Assembly (NCBI GenBank): GCA_950295325.1
Contig: OX485803.1
Coordinates: 19,594,001 to 19,654,000 of the forward strand
Length of the DNA: 60,000 bases
From: Polytrichum commune
Taxonomy: Eukaryota > Streptophyta > Polytrichopsida > Polytrichales > Polytrichaceae
Direction: 5' to 3'
Of this stretch, positions 10,468-23,370 are shown in pieces. Every line of letters starts with the position of its first letter. The first letter of the stretch is position 1. The position numbers and the translations under genes were made by a program. A model generated the notes under the pieces. The model saw only the letters and a program-made list of their open reading frames with translations, searched no databases and was not told the DNA's origin.

Positions 10468-13226
10468 TGAGGCAAATGTGTATTAAATGGTTAGTTTTGG
10501 TTGTTTGGTATGAATTTGGACTTGCCACAAAATACAATTTATTATTAGTGTCATTCAACAAAAATTTCAAATAAGCACGTGACTCTTGTGGAATATGAGA
10601 CAATCCTTAATTCTTATAATAGAAAAAATTCATAACAATATCATAACATCACTTAGTCTTGTTATGTTGTTTCCTTTCTAAAAAGGGATCGCACAATGAG
10701 ATTGTCAATTTCAACTTATTCCAATAAAAAATAATGGAGTTGGGCTTCACCCTAAGCATAGCTACTCAATGACATGGCATGACGTAGACTTGCCCAACAT
10801 GTGTGCCAATCCACATGCCCCCCCCCCAAAAAAAAAATTAATAATAATAATCACAATAATCACAAAATTCAACATTTATTGCCAGATAAACTAATAAACA
10901 AACATTCTATCTTCAGTAAGGCAAGCCCAACAAATTTCTAGCTATCACCTCAAAGGCACAAAATGAACATTACTCAAACTGAGTATTGTTCATTTTGTAA
11001 AAGGGACATTATGCTTACAAGATTTTTGGGCCTATGGTGCAGCAACTTGATGTTGAGTAATGTTACAACTCGTATCAACGAGGTTATCCTTTTTGTTATC
11101 TTTGCTTGGTTTTACACCTACATCATCATTATAGTAAATATATCAAACATAAACATGTTGTGTCTTTCAACGAAGGAGATTTGCCCACATATTGTGAGGT
11201 GTGCGCATATAGAAAGCAACTCAAGGCATGTTGACCTTTAATCTCTTCAAGTCGTGTTCTCGAGTGGTAAAATTAAAACAAACATGCATCCGGCATACAA
11301 TTCTCTTACTTTAGGAGACCCTATAGAGATCAATAAGGGTGCGAGAGTGAATCATGTTGTCATTCCCATCATAACAAATGGAGATTGAGACAATGTCGGT
11401 GATGTGAAATGGTCAAGCAAGTATATACCTATTGGCAGCCAAGTTCATAGATGTGCAAATGGAAGTGTCGCATGTAAGACCACAAACAAGGGATAAGTGA
11501 CATTGGATACCATAACGGTGTAGTGTAAACATGCTCTTATATTTGTGTTGGTTTCAAGTATATGTACAATTGTGCTAGTCAGTTTGTCCATGCCCATTCA
11601 AGTTGTTCACCTTCAAAAGGAGGCAGTAATCTTCAAAGACCTTTTAGTTCTCGTAATATACATTTTGGGGGATTACATATAGATGCAGACGAAACACGAA
11701 AAGGAAAAAACATTTTATAATTCACATCGGGACTATGGATTCGTGGTGTCTACGTAACTTGTATACTGCGAATGTGAGAAGGTAGTGTATAATATTATAA
11801 CATCAAAGACCTCGAATTAGTATAGTGAAAACCATTTGGAATGATACGACCCTCAACTGTATAGGAGACTTTTTTTACTAGAGTCCTTTCATCCATGATG
11901 GATGAGTTCATACATACGCCACAAATCCCAAGCCTCACTCCGGTGGCTAACATCAAAGTCATCTTTCTTTTTCTATACGTACATTAATGTATGTCACTTT
12001 CATGTTAGCCAACTATGTCAACTTTACTAACATGATGGGGACTAATTAATTGTGCGTTAATTAAACTTTCATGAAACTAACTATATGCCTCTGTCAGTGG
12101 TTTACATTCAAGTAGAGTGGTTTCCATATTGTAATAGAAATCAATATTAAAATGACATTTAATGCCATAGCTCAAGTATCATGTGCAGCTATAACCGTAT
12201 TATGACTAATGTCGTTTGCTTTTCTAGTCCAATAGATTTGCATGTTGTATCTCTAATGAGGACCCAAATGCATTATTGGACCATACATTTTAGCTCAAGT
12301 TTGTACCTCGAGCTCGAAGTTTGATTTTGCAAACTAGTAAGACAATTCCTTTAACTTAGTTGAGAGTCGGGACTAGAAGAAGAAGAACTCCAGTCTCAAG
12401 GTTGCCGAGACCATAGTGAATGAAGTGTTTGTTTGTAGCACATCCACGGTTCTGCTTAGGGACAATGACTTAGGATGTAAAACAACTTCACCCTTTTCAA
12501 GGAGTAAACATTATGTTTGAGCCGGGACCAATGATATGTGCAAGGTATCTTCAAATTAGACCACCTCCAAGAGGAGGTAGTAGTACTTGTCCCATAAAGT
12601 AGATGGCGTTATAACTATCGCTTTATATGAGCATATAGACTATATTCAAAATTTCAAGATTCAGTTGATTCACATTAGCAAATGACGGGAAATTCCAACC
12701 CACCAAATGTTGTCTTATTTGAAGTTGGTATATAACAATTATAAGGTTTAAAGTTTAATGGTAGATAGTCCATAACCAACACGTTGACATGAAGTTAAGT
12801 TGGCGAACATTCACAAAATCAATAATATACCTATAGTGCAAGATATTAGGGTGGTGGCTTTCGCATGGTCAATCATGCTTTGAAAGTTTATTCCCTCCTT
12901 ATGAATTACTTTCCAATCAATACGGAAATCGCAGTTCCTTACCACAAGTATCTCCCAATTAATGGTCACTACGATAATAGATTTCCATATATTTTCATTT
13001 TGTATTCATAAATTTCAAACTTGTCTAATGGAAAAACACCAAGTGATAAGGAATTGCAATTCCATAGTAGCTCTCTCTCTTTTTCTCTCTCTCTCTTTCT
13101 CCCTTTCTAGTTCTTGCTTAAAGCCAAGTGTTCACTCTAAGCTCATGAACCTTCGCTTTATACACCGTGCAAACGATTCTTTTGTTGTTATAATAATAAT
13201 AATAAAAGACGGACGTTGAATCATGA
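10468..13226. other. Intergenic, no gene recognised
   Basis: About 2.7 kb without a supportable gene. Simple features are a C8A9 run near 10819, a CT-rich tract at about 13071-13110 and a TAA repeat near 13190. Near 11885 a segment reading CATCCATGATGGATGAGTTC recurs, diverged, near 19.6, 23.5, 39.8 and (inverted) 55.0 kb, which marks another unclassified interspersed repeat. Confidence 0.4.
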
Positions 13227-13640
13227 AACAAGAAAACGGTAGAACCGTGAGGCTCTGTCCTTTATTATGAAAGACTATAATTGTAGTTGTCCACTTTGCT
13301 CATGCCAATTCATGGCTATTCACTATACCAAACCTTTCTTGGATTTTTTGCACCTTCTTCTTGAATACATGTCAAGGATTGAAGCTTCTCATTTATCACC
13401 CAAATATTTTAAAATAAATAATCAAGAACTACCAAAATAACTATAGTTAACTAGATTTCTTTCAATGCATTTTAGGGAGCACTTATATATAAACTATAGT
13501 TAACATCCACATTACATAAAGTGGACCAAAAATAACAAGAACAAGTAACGTCCAAGTGTGAACACAAAGTGGTTAGGAAATTTGCTCTTGAAACGAAGAA
13601 GTTGATGCATAGTCTCTGTCCTACAGACAGAGCCAATAAA
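13227..13640 (+). repeat. Repeat K, copy 1
   Basis: This segment of about 413 bp is nearly identical to 30549-30972, in the same orientation. It starts AACAAGAAAACGGTAGAACC and ends CTACAGACAGAGCCAATAAA. GGCTCTGTC near the left side is inverted as GACAGAGCC at the right end. The main difference between copies is a TA expansion in copy 2. The near-identity suggests recent spread. Class unknown. Confidence 0.8.
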
Positions 13641-14052
13641 TCTTATATACACATGGAAAGCAAATATAATTACCATGTGAATTGGTTTTTCATGAGTATG
13701 GATGAATGGAACAAAGTAACCAAAGTTAAGGACGTGGAACACGTCTTTAACCCGTGGTAAACTTAGGGCTTGACAGAACTTACCACGGGTAAGATCTTCA
13801 ATATAAACCCTCAAACCCTAAAAGAGGCTCTTTTTTACCATTCACACAAGAGCTTGGTGCGGTAACTTAGTGCACAATTACTGGGATACTAGATACGTGT
13901 GTTAAGTAAAGGATACTAGAGCTATTCACCAAGCGGAGTATTCTACTTGTGGTGATACACTCATGGCTAAGGAACAAGTTTGAACACCCATTTGACATTG
14001 TGCAATGAGTGTTACTATTTGAAGTACTATTATGCATTTGATATAGTTTAAG

Positions 14053-14166
14053 GTGTGCGACATGGATAACAACTGGGTCCTGCTGTTATTTACCTCGTGT
14101 ACGTAACTAATCCTCAATTATTTGTTGGTTGGTTGCATGGGCACAAGTGAGGCAGACCCTTCACAC
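14053..14166 (+). repeat. Direct repeat, upstream copy
   Basis: Shares GATAACAA, TGGGT, CTGTTATT, ACTAATCCTCA, GTTGGTTGGTTGCATGGGCA and GTGAGGCAGACCCTTCACA with 15061-15170, about 1 kb downstream in the same orientation. It could be part of a small LTR-type element, but I see no primer-binding site or coding sequence to confirm that. Confidence 0.65.
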
Positions 14167-15060
14167 TCTCAATACAATGATGTATTGTGACTATGACATA
14201 TTATGCATTTCCTTTGGTTAAGACTACTAGGCATATATCCTGGTATGTATTCCATATATATGGTAGATAGGTTACTTATATGTTGGAGCAATGCATGAAG
14301 ATAGGTGATTAAATCTACCAAGGTATGGAATAGTCAGCCACAGTTTGTTACTGGTACTTATGAGCAATATATGAATACTGAAACCCTAAGTATGATGCAA
14401 ATACTTATGAGGACCAGTATGACATACCATAGCATGTTTATGTTGTTTACATACAATTAGGCATGGGTACAAACATTATGCGTTATGCATTGTTAGCATT
14501 AAGGTACTATATAGGAAGGTTTTGGTTTGAAAAGACTAAGTGTTATGAGGGTTCCCACCCACCCACCCTTGCAAAGCAATGAGGAAGACATTGAAGGATT
14601 AGGCCTCTGAAAAGAGGAAGTTCAAGCTTTGCATAAAGCATTGAAAAGTCAGCTCTCTCTCTCTCTCTCTCTACTATGTTTTTACTTTGCCATACATAAA
14701 TTACTGAGCTCAGTAAATATAATCTTTAAAGGGTAAGTACCCTAGGGTTAAAAGAGCTCTACCTAACTATTGTCCGCCATAGATTATGATCATTGCATCT
14801 ACGGACAAGGTTGAAAACCTAATCGTGTAATAAGAGCAAGGGCTTGAGAAAATACCCTTTCACTCAAAGGTAAAACTGCACTAGGCATTTATCTTTGGTA
14901 AACTCTGTGATTAGGGTAGAGGAAGTTAACTAGTGGGAGAGTCAAGCTAAGTGCTTCAATCCGGCCCCACAAGAAACTTCAATGGCAAAGGAACAGGTAA
15001 AATACTCTTTTTTTGGAGTATGCGGTAATGCAAAATCAATAGATGTATTGTTGTATGATT

Positions 15061-15170
15061 GTGTGACATAGATAACAATTGGGTTATGCTGTTATTCACC
15101 TTGTGTACTTGACTAATCCTCATTTCTTGTTGGTTGGTTGCATGGGCACAGGTGAGGCAGACCCTTCACA
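15061..15170 (+). repeat. Direct repeat, downstream copy
   Basis: Partner of 14053-14166. The 0.9 kb between them has no recognisable gene, only a CT microsatellite near 14651 and low-complexity sequence. Confidence 0.65.
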
Positions 15171-15619
15171 ATTTTGAACGACATCCCTAGGTTTTGCTTA
15201 TCTTTTTGGGTTCATACACTTAGTGCTCATATATTGTATGTATTCCATGATGAAGAAAGTGAATACTTACACATATATTGATTATTGGGTTATATTTTGA
15301 AGTGCATTCGATGACAAAGGTTCTTTCGAGTTTTTGACTAAGTTGTTTAGTACATACAAGGTTATTTCAAACAATGCAAGGGGTGTAGAGTTAGGTGAGT
15401 ATGGGTTGCATACAATAGATGGTGCTAACCCATGGTTACACCATATGATAGAGTTACTAAGACATGCATGGTATTGAAATGAGGAGGGATCCCACCCACC
15501 CACCCGGTTTTTTTGTTAAAAGTACAAAGATATGTATATGAATGGAATGGCCTCTGTATGGAGGATGTTTTCTGAATATGACTATGCTTGAATATAAGCT
15601 TAGTTCTTACCAAGAAATG

Positions 15620-15696
<77 letters not shown>

Positions 15697-15724
15697 CATC
15701 GTGTGTGTGTCTCTCTCTATATAG
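15620..15724. repeat. Compound microsatellite (CT)n-(TA)n-(GT)n
   Basis: A CT run of about 56 bp passes directly into about 20 bp of TA repeat, a short GT repeat and another CT/TA segment. Open frames over it on either strand encode only Ser-Leu, Arg-Glu or Tyr-Ile repeats and are artefacts. Confidence 0.97.
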
Positions 15725-16336
15725 TAATTGTATAGTTTCAACATTCATAGCGTTCTTCAACCATGGGTTGGGTTCGATGGGGCCATCACCCAACCCCTAA
15801 GATGCATGCATGAACATCACAATATTCAAGTATTTCATAAATTTTAGACTGCATTTGAAATGGAGAAACGTAGTATTACAATAAAAGTAAACCCAACAAT
15901 GCATATTGTCCCAAAACAATGAGTAAAATTATGAATAGTGAATAGTCAACACCCGATTAGGTTTAGATTGTAAACAACAACAACAACAATGACCATTGGC
16001 GAATGTCATTTTTTGCTTGCCACATTCACATTTATTTCCATTTCACATCAGACATTTTCACATGCTCTGACTAACTATCACATGAGATGTGGCACCGTCA
16101 CTTAAGCAAATGATTGTTCAAATGTTCCAAAACTGATGAGGTACTATTGTAAATGGCATCACATGAATGGCGTCGTCATCTCATTTGTCATGTATTGGAC
16201 TTGTACCCTAATAACTTTTCAAGTCAGTATTATGCCTTTTGACCAGTAAGAATGTTTATGGATTTTGAAGTTTTCATAGTCTTGACCTGAGATCTTGGAA
16301 GAAGATTTCAAGCTATCATACCATTGCATGGTCTCA

Positions 16337-16833
16337 GGAATCTACTTTGGAGACTGAGAGCCCGTGACCATTACACTTCAAGCACTCTCATTGGTGGAAA
16401 AGGCGGAGCCGGTCCAAGTTTGCTACTTCACACTACGCTTGAGGGACCGACGGAGTATGTGAATGCAAGATGGATGTAAAGTCTACATGGATTCCTATAT
16501 GACATCGAATGGATCACGTTTCATGGTCAATTTGATTATTTTCAAAAATCACCTCTTAGAGGTAGGCTTAACACATAACTGGGAGATCGTGGCACTCCGA
16601 ATGCTCACAACCGTTGATTCATTCTTTTTTTTATCATGTGTGACGACCCGCATGAATAAAAATTCCTTGAAAGAGCATTTGGTTGAGGGCCCAATCACAT
16701 ATGACTTGACACCACACTTGAAGATCCGTGACCACACTACACTTGGAGGTGCCTTGGGACGACCTTTGGACACTTTCTTTTGGGCTCTCACAATTTGACG
16801 GTCACGGCTCTTGGCTCGTGTGTGAAGTGGCCC
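16337..16833 (+). mobile_element. Tourist-like MITE family B, left end eroded
   Basis: Near-identical to 1393-1891 from GAGACTGAGAGCCCGTGACC onward, and ends GTGTGAAGTGGCCC before TAA. The first 20 or so bases of the left inverted repeat are degenerate, so the copy is probably immobile. Confidence 0.75.
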
Positions 16834-17304
16834 TAAGTAGTAAGAACCCACAATAAGTCTTGAAGTCAAGCTTCACTTGGTCTCGGAGACTAAAATATGA
16901 AATCCACTTTGAAGAACACATTGATGCTCTCAACTTTGTGTCACTCTTTGTTACTCATAATTATTATAGCTTGATCTTTATTAAGTTTCTCACCAAAACA
17001 ATGAGATTTTTTTTTGTTTACAATGAAATGTTTGAACTAACTACTCTTAGATCCCTTATAATAAGGGTCAAAGTTACTTTTCCCAAAAAACTTTATTTAC
17101 GGATGTGATCTTATGATGATGTCTCACAATTCTCCTTTCATGTCGATTCTCAAAAGAATCCTTGAAAACATGTATCCATTACACACCTTAGAATGTGCTA
17201 TCCCCCTTTGTACTTTGAGACATCAAGGATGAATAGAAACCTTATTAACAAACATTACAATCGACGTGTATTTGCAAATAGTGTGAGCCACATTATTACT
17301 ACAC

Positions 17305-17772
17305 CATTATATTATTTAGTGTCATGGACATTGTTTGGGAAGGGCCTAACCTAGATGCCTACAGATTTCAAATTGCCATGCCTGTTGATTACCAATATGA
17401 TACATGTATCAACGTAAGTAACTTTTCAAAGTGAGAAGTTATTTACATTATGACATTTAGCATAGCACATTGGGATACTTCAAATGAGGGTTTTGCGTAT
17501 TAGTATGCAAGAGACTAATATTATTGAGCATACTAATGCCAAGTGTTAGTTGTGTATACTTTAGTCAACTTATAGACCATTATGTAACACATGCATACAC
17601 CTCATAACACTATCGACATACTTGTACCAAGATATCAGTAGGTGTACTTGAATGCCAAGTGTCACAAGGTGACACTAATGATGAAGTTGTCGATTATTAT
17701 TAGTGTAACCCAAGCATATGCCTCAAAAACAGGTAAGACTTGACACTATTACGCATGTGACACTAAACACCA
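17305..17772 (+). repeat. Repeat E, copy 1
   Basis: Collinear with 19640-20105 over about 460 bp. Shared blocks include TAGCACATTGGGAT, TTTTGCGT, TAGTATGCAAGA, GCATACACCTCATAACA and the palindrome-like CCAAGTGTCACAAGGTGACA. It runs directly into a copy of the palindromic-end MITE at 17773. Confidence 0.7.
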
Positions 17773-18003
17773 TAAACGGTGTACACTAAATATAATATTT
17801 AGTGTCACTCACAATTTGGAACCATGAAATGCTATATCTATTTACTATAAACCTCGTTTTTACCAAAAAAAAATATCAAATCGGTAGTGTGGACATTATA
17901 GAACATTAACAACTAAAAATTACATCAATAGTAAAAAAATATATAAAACTGTATAAATCCAAATAGTGAGTGACACTAAATATCATATTTAGTGTAGTGT
18001 TTT
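17773..18003. mobile_element. Palindromic-end MITE (family D), copy 1
   Basis: Both ends carry CACTAAATAT followed by one base and its reverse complement ATATTTAGTG, then GTGACAC or its complement and ATTTGGA or TCCAAAT. The terminal inverted repeat of about 40 bp therefore contains a self-complementary half at each end. Length about 230 bp. Other copies: 38783-39010, 55180-55405 and a fragment at 19320-19515. Confidence 0.75.
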
Positions 18004-18085
18004 CTTCTTAATGTATGCTAATGGGACCAAATTTTAGTGCAAAGTACATCACCAAATCACATATCATACTCTAGAGGTTGTAAGA

Positions 18086-18205
18086 AAAGAAAAGAAAAGA
18101 AAAACCAACGTCAGGCAATCCGACGTGAATTTGAGCCCATTGGCCCTACCATGCTCAAGAATCCTTTTGGTGCAGGGTGGGGTTTACTGCCTACCTTGCG
18201 GTGAG
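18086..18205 (-). mobile_element. SINE body, 5'-truncated
   Basis: On the - strand it has CCGCAAGGTAGGCAGTAAAC, CCCACCCTGCACCA, GGGCTCAAATTC and GACGTTGG, then a T-rich TTTTC tail. It lacks the tRNA-like head seen at 9786-10003. Confidence 0.6.
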
Positions 18206-18904
18206 TGGGATATAGAGATATATGAAGTAAAATGAAGTAGTAGTACATTATATTGATACTTATTTACTATGTGGGGGGGGGAGGCATTGATTCTTGTTTA
18301 TTATCGAGTTTTCTCTTATTAAGTACTAGGTATGTGAGATATTTGATGATTATTCGGTGGATGGTTTTCATTGATTTCTTTATAAGTGATGTGGGAATAT
18401 GTAGGTTCTCAAGGAGTTTTATGCTTCTTGTGTGAATGGCTCCCCTCACCCCTACGGTGATAACTATGAGGGGTCTAATATTCTAGCCTCGTGCTCTTAT
18501 TACGTCTACTAACTAGAGGTTGTAATTAACAATGTAGTAACCGCCCATGCACAATTTGTAACGTATCAAACCACCTTGAACACGGGCTCGTCCGCATTGA
18601 CTCCAACCCCATGAAAGATGAAGTAATATTCAATTTCCGGGGCCGTTGGAGATTGTGCACTAGGAGCTTGGAGTAGCTAGGATGATGGAGTTAAGCCACC
18701 CGCACACGAGCCAAAATGATTGGGACGATGATAGTACCAAGACATTTGCAATTAAGTGAGCATTTTTTTAGTCGAGTGGATTTGCGGAAGTTGTACTTCA
18801 CTAGCTAGCTACCGCCCCCCGACATGCAATGGCATTTACTAAGGTCAATTCATGGCATTATTGGCATGTTGTAACAATAAAGGTGTCCTCGTGCTTCAAG
18901 TGAA

Positions 18905-19143
18905 CGCAAGAGGAAACCCGGCCACTTGTTAGTTATAAATGGAAGTGGGTGAGTTTGACAAAATAATAACCGGTTGAAGTTCCGGACTACTCCATGAAAA
19001 TTATACTCATCATTCAAGAAGAATCTATAGAATAATACCTTGAATTGATTAAGGAAAACCGAAAGATCTCAAAACGTAAACCGGTCGGACTTGGAAACAC
19101 TAGGGTTTTGACCGATGATGCCCACAAAACTCCCCCGACATTG
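18905..19143 (+). mobile_element. hAT MITE, diverged copy
   Basis: Matches the intact copy at 7119-7343 through GTTAGTTA, GAGTTTGA, ACCGGTTGAAGTT, GAATCTATAGAATA, CGGACTTGGAAACACTAGGG and ACTCCCCCGACATTG. The termini are diverged and I see no clear target duplication. Confidence 0.65.
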
Positions 19144-19319
19144 AGAGGAATATTCCCTTTGCTTAATGGGGTTGATGTGTTTGGTACGCATCATCTTTTG
19201 GGTCTTGATTGCACATACTCTATCTATTACCTCTTGGCTTTTGACTCGGTACACCGCTTTTGTTCAAAAACAACGATAACTCTAAGCTTAGCCAACCCCA
19301 CTAACACCATTTAAGGCAT

Positions 19320-19441
19320 TTGGTGTCATTTGTTATTGTAATTATGTGATGCTATAATTATTTATTGTATATTTTATTATTTACCCACAAAAAGTGAAAT
19401 TGGTTGTTTGGACATTCTAGAACATTAGCATCTTTGATTTG

Positions 19442-19472
<31 letters not shown>

Positions 19473-19515
19473 TAAAAAAAGGTATAGAATTGTGTAACTC
19501 CAATTTGGTGTTAGA
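19320..19515. repeat. Family D fragment with (TA)n tract
   Basis: Resembles the family D interior (GTGTCATTTGTTATT, GGACATTCTAGAACATTAGC, GTGTAACTCCAATT). It is interrupted by a TA microsatellite at 19441-19468 and lacks clean palindromic ends. Confidence 0.5.
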
Positions 19516-19639
19516 ATTTTGTAGTCGAATCATCTAGATGTAGTTATTTACATGCTATGATATGATATAAATCACTATGTTGCCACCATTGCAATGGATG
19601 AGTTTACATTGACACCACAAATCCCCATCCAAAGTAAAA

Positions 19640-20105
19640 TGCTTATGGTATTTAATGTCACGCACATTATTGACGAAAAATTTGAACTAGATACCTAGAG
19701 GATTGAAAGTGTCATGTCCTCCAATTTTCAACATGCTTCTATTTGTCAACATAAGTGATTTTTTGAAGTGCCAAAACTATCTTTAATGTAGCACATTGGG
19801 ATGCTCGAGATGATAGTTTTGCGTTTTAGTATGCAAGACGAAGATTTTGTGGAGCATATTACTACCAAGTGTCACTTGTGTATACATTAGTCGACTTGCA
19901 AGCCATTGTGTAATGTAAGCATACACCTCATAACATTATCAAACATACTCAAGCCAAGATATTAGTAAGCAGACGTGATCGCCAAGTGTCACAAGGTGAC
20001 ACTAATAGTGAAGTTGTTGATCATTAGGTTATACCTAGCATACACTCCAAAACAAATGTCACAATTACACATATGACACTAAATTGACATAAACAATGTA
20101 CCAAT
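19640..20105 (+). repeat. Repeat E, copy 2
   Basis: Diverged partner of 17305-17772, offset by about 2.34 kb in the same orientation. Contains CGCCAAGTGTCACAAGGTGA and GCATACACCTCATAACATTA. Both copies neighbour a family D element, so E and D may belong to one larger duplicated block. Confidence 0.65.
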
Positions 20106-20722
20106 TGCGACTCCATTTAGAGAGAGTTACTAGCCCAACACACGGCACGAAGATCAACATTATTTCCGCCTCTAAGTTAAGGAAAGGGTGTGGAGGTATA
20201 TTGCTTAGGAATCTTATTATATAGGTCATCCTATTATGTTGATTATTGAACTTTGAATTGATTTTCACTCGTAATAAAATATCTTTTAAACACGCGTTTT
20301 GGATGCCATAATATTATACAATTGCCCCGACTTTGTATTTAGTTTGACAATGTGATTCCGACATCCAAAATCTTTATTTCGAATCTACTGTTGGACCATG
20401 AACACAACTCATCAACTCGAAAATGTTACGGTCTAGTCTTATATCCACACCTAACAACACACCACTGAAATGAAGGTGTTTGATTATGATAATGTGCCAA
20501 ATTATACCCGCTTAAAGACAAAAACATATGATGCTACATGAAATCACATGAAGGTAACTCTATAGTAGTATAGCATATCCAAAGTTGCCAACTACATACA
20601 TGGCTTCAAGCATATATTGTGACATAATGACAAATATTTTTTCCTCACAAATACTAAGACGATGTGTTACTAGATACCTTCACCACCTAATCATCCAACC
20701 CAACTATGTGACTAGAGGATCG

Positions 20723-21220
20723 GGGCTACTTCACACACAAGCCAAGGGCCGTGACCATGAGATTGTGAGAGCCCAAACGAAAGTGTCCAAAGGCCGTCCC
20801 AACACACCTCCAAAACCATCTAGTGTGGATATGAACCCTCAAGTGTAGTGTGAAGTCATATGTGACCAAGCTCTCAACCAAATGCTATTTCAATGAATTT
20901 TATTCATGCGGGCCTTCACACATGATGAAATAGAATAAATCAACGGTTGTGAGCGCTTTGGAGTGTCGTGATCTCCTGATTTTGTGTTAGGCCTACCTCC
21001 AAGAGGTTGTTTTTGAAAATAGTCCAAGTGACCATGAAGCATGATCCATTTGATGCCATGTAGGAATCCACATAGACTTTACATCCATCTTGCATTCACA
21101 TACTTTGTTGGTCCCTCAAGCGTAGTGCGAAGTGAACTTGGACCGGCTCCGCCTTTTCCACCAATGAGAGTGCTTGAAGTGACTGGTCACGGGCTCTCAG
21201 TCTGATGTGTGAAGTGGTTC
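20723..21220 (-). mobile_element. Tourist-like MITE family B, inverted copy
   Basis: The reverse-complement arrangement of family B. It starts GGGCTACTTCACACACAAGC and ends GATGTGTGAAGTGGTTC before TCA. The right terminus has lost its CCC. Confidence 0.75.
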
Positions 21221-22138
21221 TCAATTGGCACGATTCGAAGATTGCAAAGTTTATTTATTTTTAGTATATATCTCTATGTCTGTATATGAGTCATATGTAA
21301 GATCAACGGGTTTTGAATCGTGTTCTTTTACCAATTAACCCACTTCTTATAGAATAATAAACATGCGATGAGTACAAGAGTGGGATAACCATTGTTCCAC
21401 TATGAAACATGGTGCGACAAAAGATGAGGTTGCATTCAATGTCTCGAAGTAAAAATGCATAGAATTTTTTTAGAAAAAATTAGGGTATTGGAAATTGACT
21501 TTGAGGACGTAGCAAGTATATTCTATGAATTGTAATCAAATATACATATTATGTCATGAATATGTGCATTAGTTCATAGCCTCCTAAAGATACTCCTTTT
21601 GTCTCAAATGGTTCATATCTCTCTGCAAGGGAGAGAACCATCTCCAACATGAGGTAGTAGCACTTGTCTCGTAGCCTTGCTTTGTGAACTCGTTTTGAGT
21701 TCACATAATGAGCTCGCGGCTATAATCAAGGTGAAGTGTTCTGTCATTCACACTAGCACCAAAAGTTGGTGTTATTTCTCCACAAGGGAGTATACCCCTT
21801 CCCCAAAAGGGGAGGGAGAGGGGGGAGGGTTAATACAAAAGATTGGCAACCCCATATCGAGGCGTAGTCATCTTCCTCGTTATTCTAGATTTCATATGAA
21901 TATTTCATTCAAAACCAAAAGAAACTAGTATCTTTCTTCTTGAATGGTCATATGATAGATTCCTAATTAGGTCGATGATTCAACCTAGACTACACTCATC
22001 AATAAAATTGCAACACGTAGCTTGACAATCTACTTGTGCATGTGTCTTTTTTGGGATGTCCGTTCTTAGATCCACACCTAGTCATCCAATTATTTACGAT
22101 AAATAACCAAAATGGGCAAGCGGTATCTTACTTACTTA
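21221..22138. other. Intergenic, no gene recognised
   Basis: No supportable gene. Parts near 21320-21390 and 22030-22080 are faintly similar to family F or the region near 840-1100. A purine-rich GGGGAGGGAGAGGGGGGAGG lies near 21810. Confidence 0.4.
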
Positions 22139-22637
22139 GGGCTATTTCACACACGAGATCGAGAGCCCGTGACCGTCACACTTCAAGCACTCTCATTGGT
22201 GGAAAAGGCGGAGCTAGTCCAAGTTCGCTTCACACTACGCTTGAGGGACCAACGGAGTACGTGAATGCAAGATGGATGTAAAGTCTACATGGGTTCCAAC
22301 ATGGCATCAAATGGATCATGTTTCATGATCACTTGGACTACTTTCAAAACCCACCTCTTGGAGGAAGGTCTAACACAAAACCGGGAGACCATGGCACTCC
22401 AAACGCTCACAACCGTTGATTTATTCTATTTTATCACATGTGAGGACCCACATGAACATAAATTCATTGAAATAGCATTTGGTTGAGGGCCCGGTCACAT
22501 ATGACTTCACACTACACTCGAGGGTCCGTGACCCCACTACGTGATTTTGGAGGTGTGTTGGGACGGCCTTTGGACACTTTCTTTTGGGCCCTCACAATTT
22601 CATGGTCACGGCTCTTGGCTCGTGTGTGAAGTGGCCC
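22139..22637 (+). mobile_element. Tourist-like MITE family B, full-length copy
   Basis: A 499-bp element with termini GGGCTATTTCACACACGAG and CTCGTGTGTGAAGTGGCCC. The neighbouring trinucleotides are TTA and TCA, a TNA pair with one difference. It has the same length as the 1393-1891 copy and very high similarity to it, so it looks comparatively young. Confidence 0.8.
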
Positions 22638-23007
22638 TCATGTTTTGGAGCAAAAATCCACACATGCACATTGGGAAGTGAACGGGGCGGGGGGTGTTAA
22701 TGAAGGTACTCATACATACCTAGCCCCATTGGGTCATAGTTTGGCCTTGAATGGGGGAAGAAGGGCAAGGGCGATTTTTGAACTTGAAGTGCCTTCAATT
22801 TTGGCGACGGCTTGACTGACGGAGTGGAAGGGGAATCCCAAGCAGATATTGCACTTGTTTGGTGGCCTGACCACCCTAACCTATTTACTCCCACCCTTGT
22901 AAAAATGCAAAATAACTTACACTCGTTTCACAATACTCTTTTTCACTTCACACACCTTGTAGTGCGATTTTTTCTCGTATTTGTAAAGGGTAGATTTTGG
23001 ACTAGGT

Positions 23008-23370
23008 AAAGGCATGTGGGTGTTACATGGTTTGTTTTCCAAGTTCTACCGATTAAATTTCACACAACGAAACTTGTGTGGCATTTAGCAAGTCTACGAT
23101 GAAGTATCGACAAAAGACTGGGTTGTGAAAATTGGACCTCCCCTGATTTAATCATGGCTATTGGAAGTGCATGTTTTCGTTGAATATGTATGTGAATACG
23201 TAGGTCGTGCTAGTTGTGTTCTTTATTGAGTGTGGAGTAGCTAATAGAATTCAAAAACACAGTCCAATCTCTTTTGAACACGTGTTTTTAATGTGTCTAT
23301 TTTTCAATCTCCATCTAATCACACACCAACCAAATATAAGTGTTTGATTAAGAAAAATAAGCGAGTGATA
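23008..23370 (+). repeat. Interspersed repeat family F
   Basis: Shares ATGTGGGTGTTACATGGTTT, ACAACGAAACTTGTGTGGCA, GGACCTCCCCTGATTTA, CAGTCCAATCTCTTTTGAAC and TCACACACCAACCAAAT with the copies at 44653-45029 (inverted) and 49118-49485. No coding capacity. Confidence 0.65.

Noticed and set aside
15425-15800. Overlapping open frames with Ser-Leu, Arg-Glu and Tyr-Ile runs
   Set aside because: They are translations of the CT/TA microsatellite on both strands and several frames.
17773-18003. CACTA (EnSpm) transposon, because the ends begin CACTA and finish TAGTG
   Set aside because: The CACTA word is part of a palindrome present at both ends. No 3-bp duplication fits at that boundary, whereas TTA outside CTACACTAAAT does in one copy.
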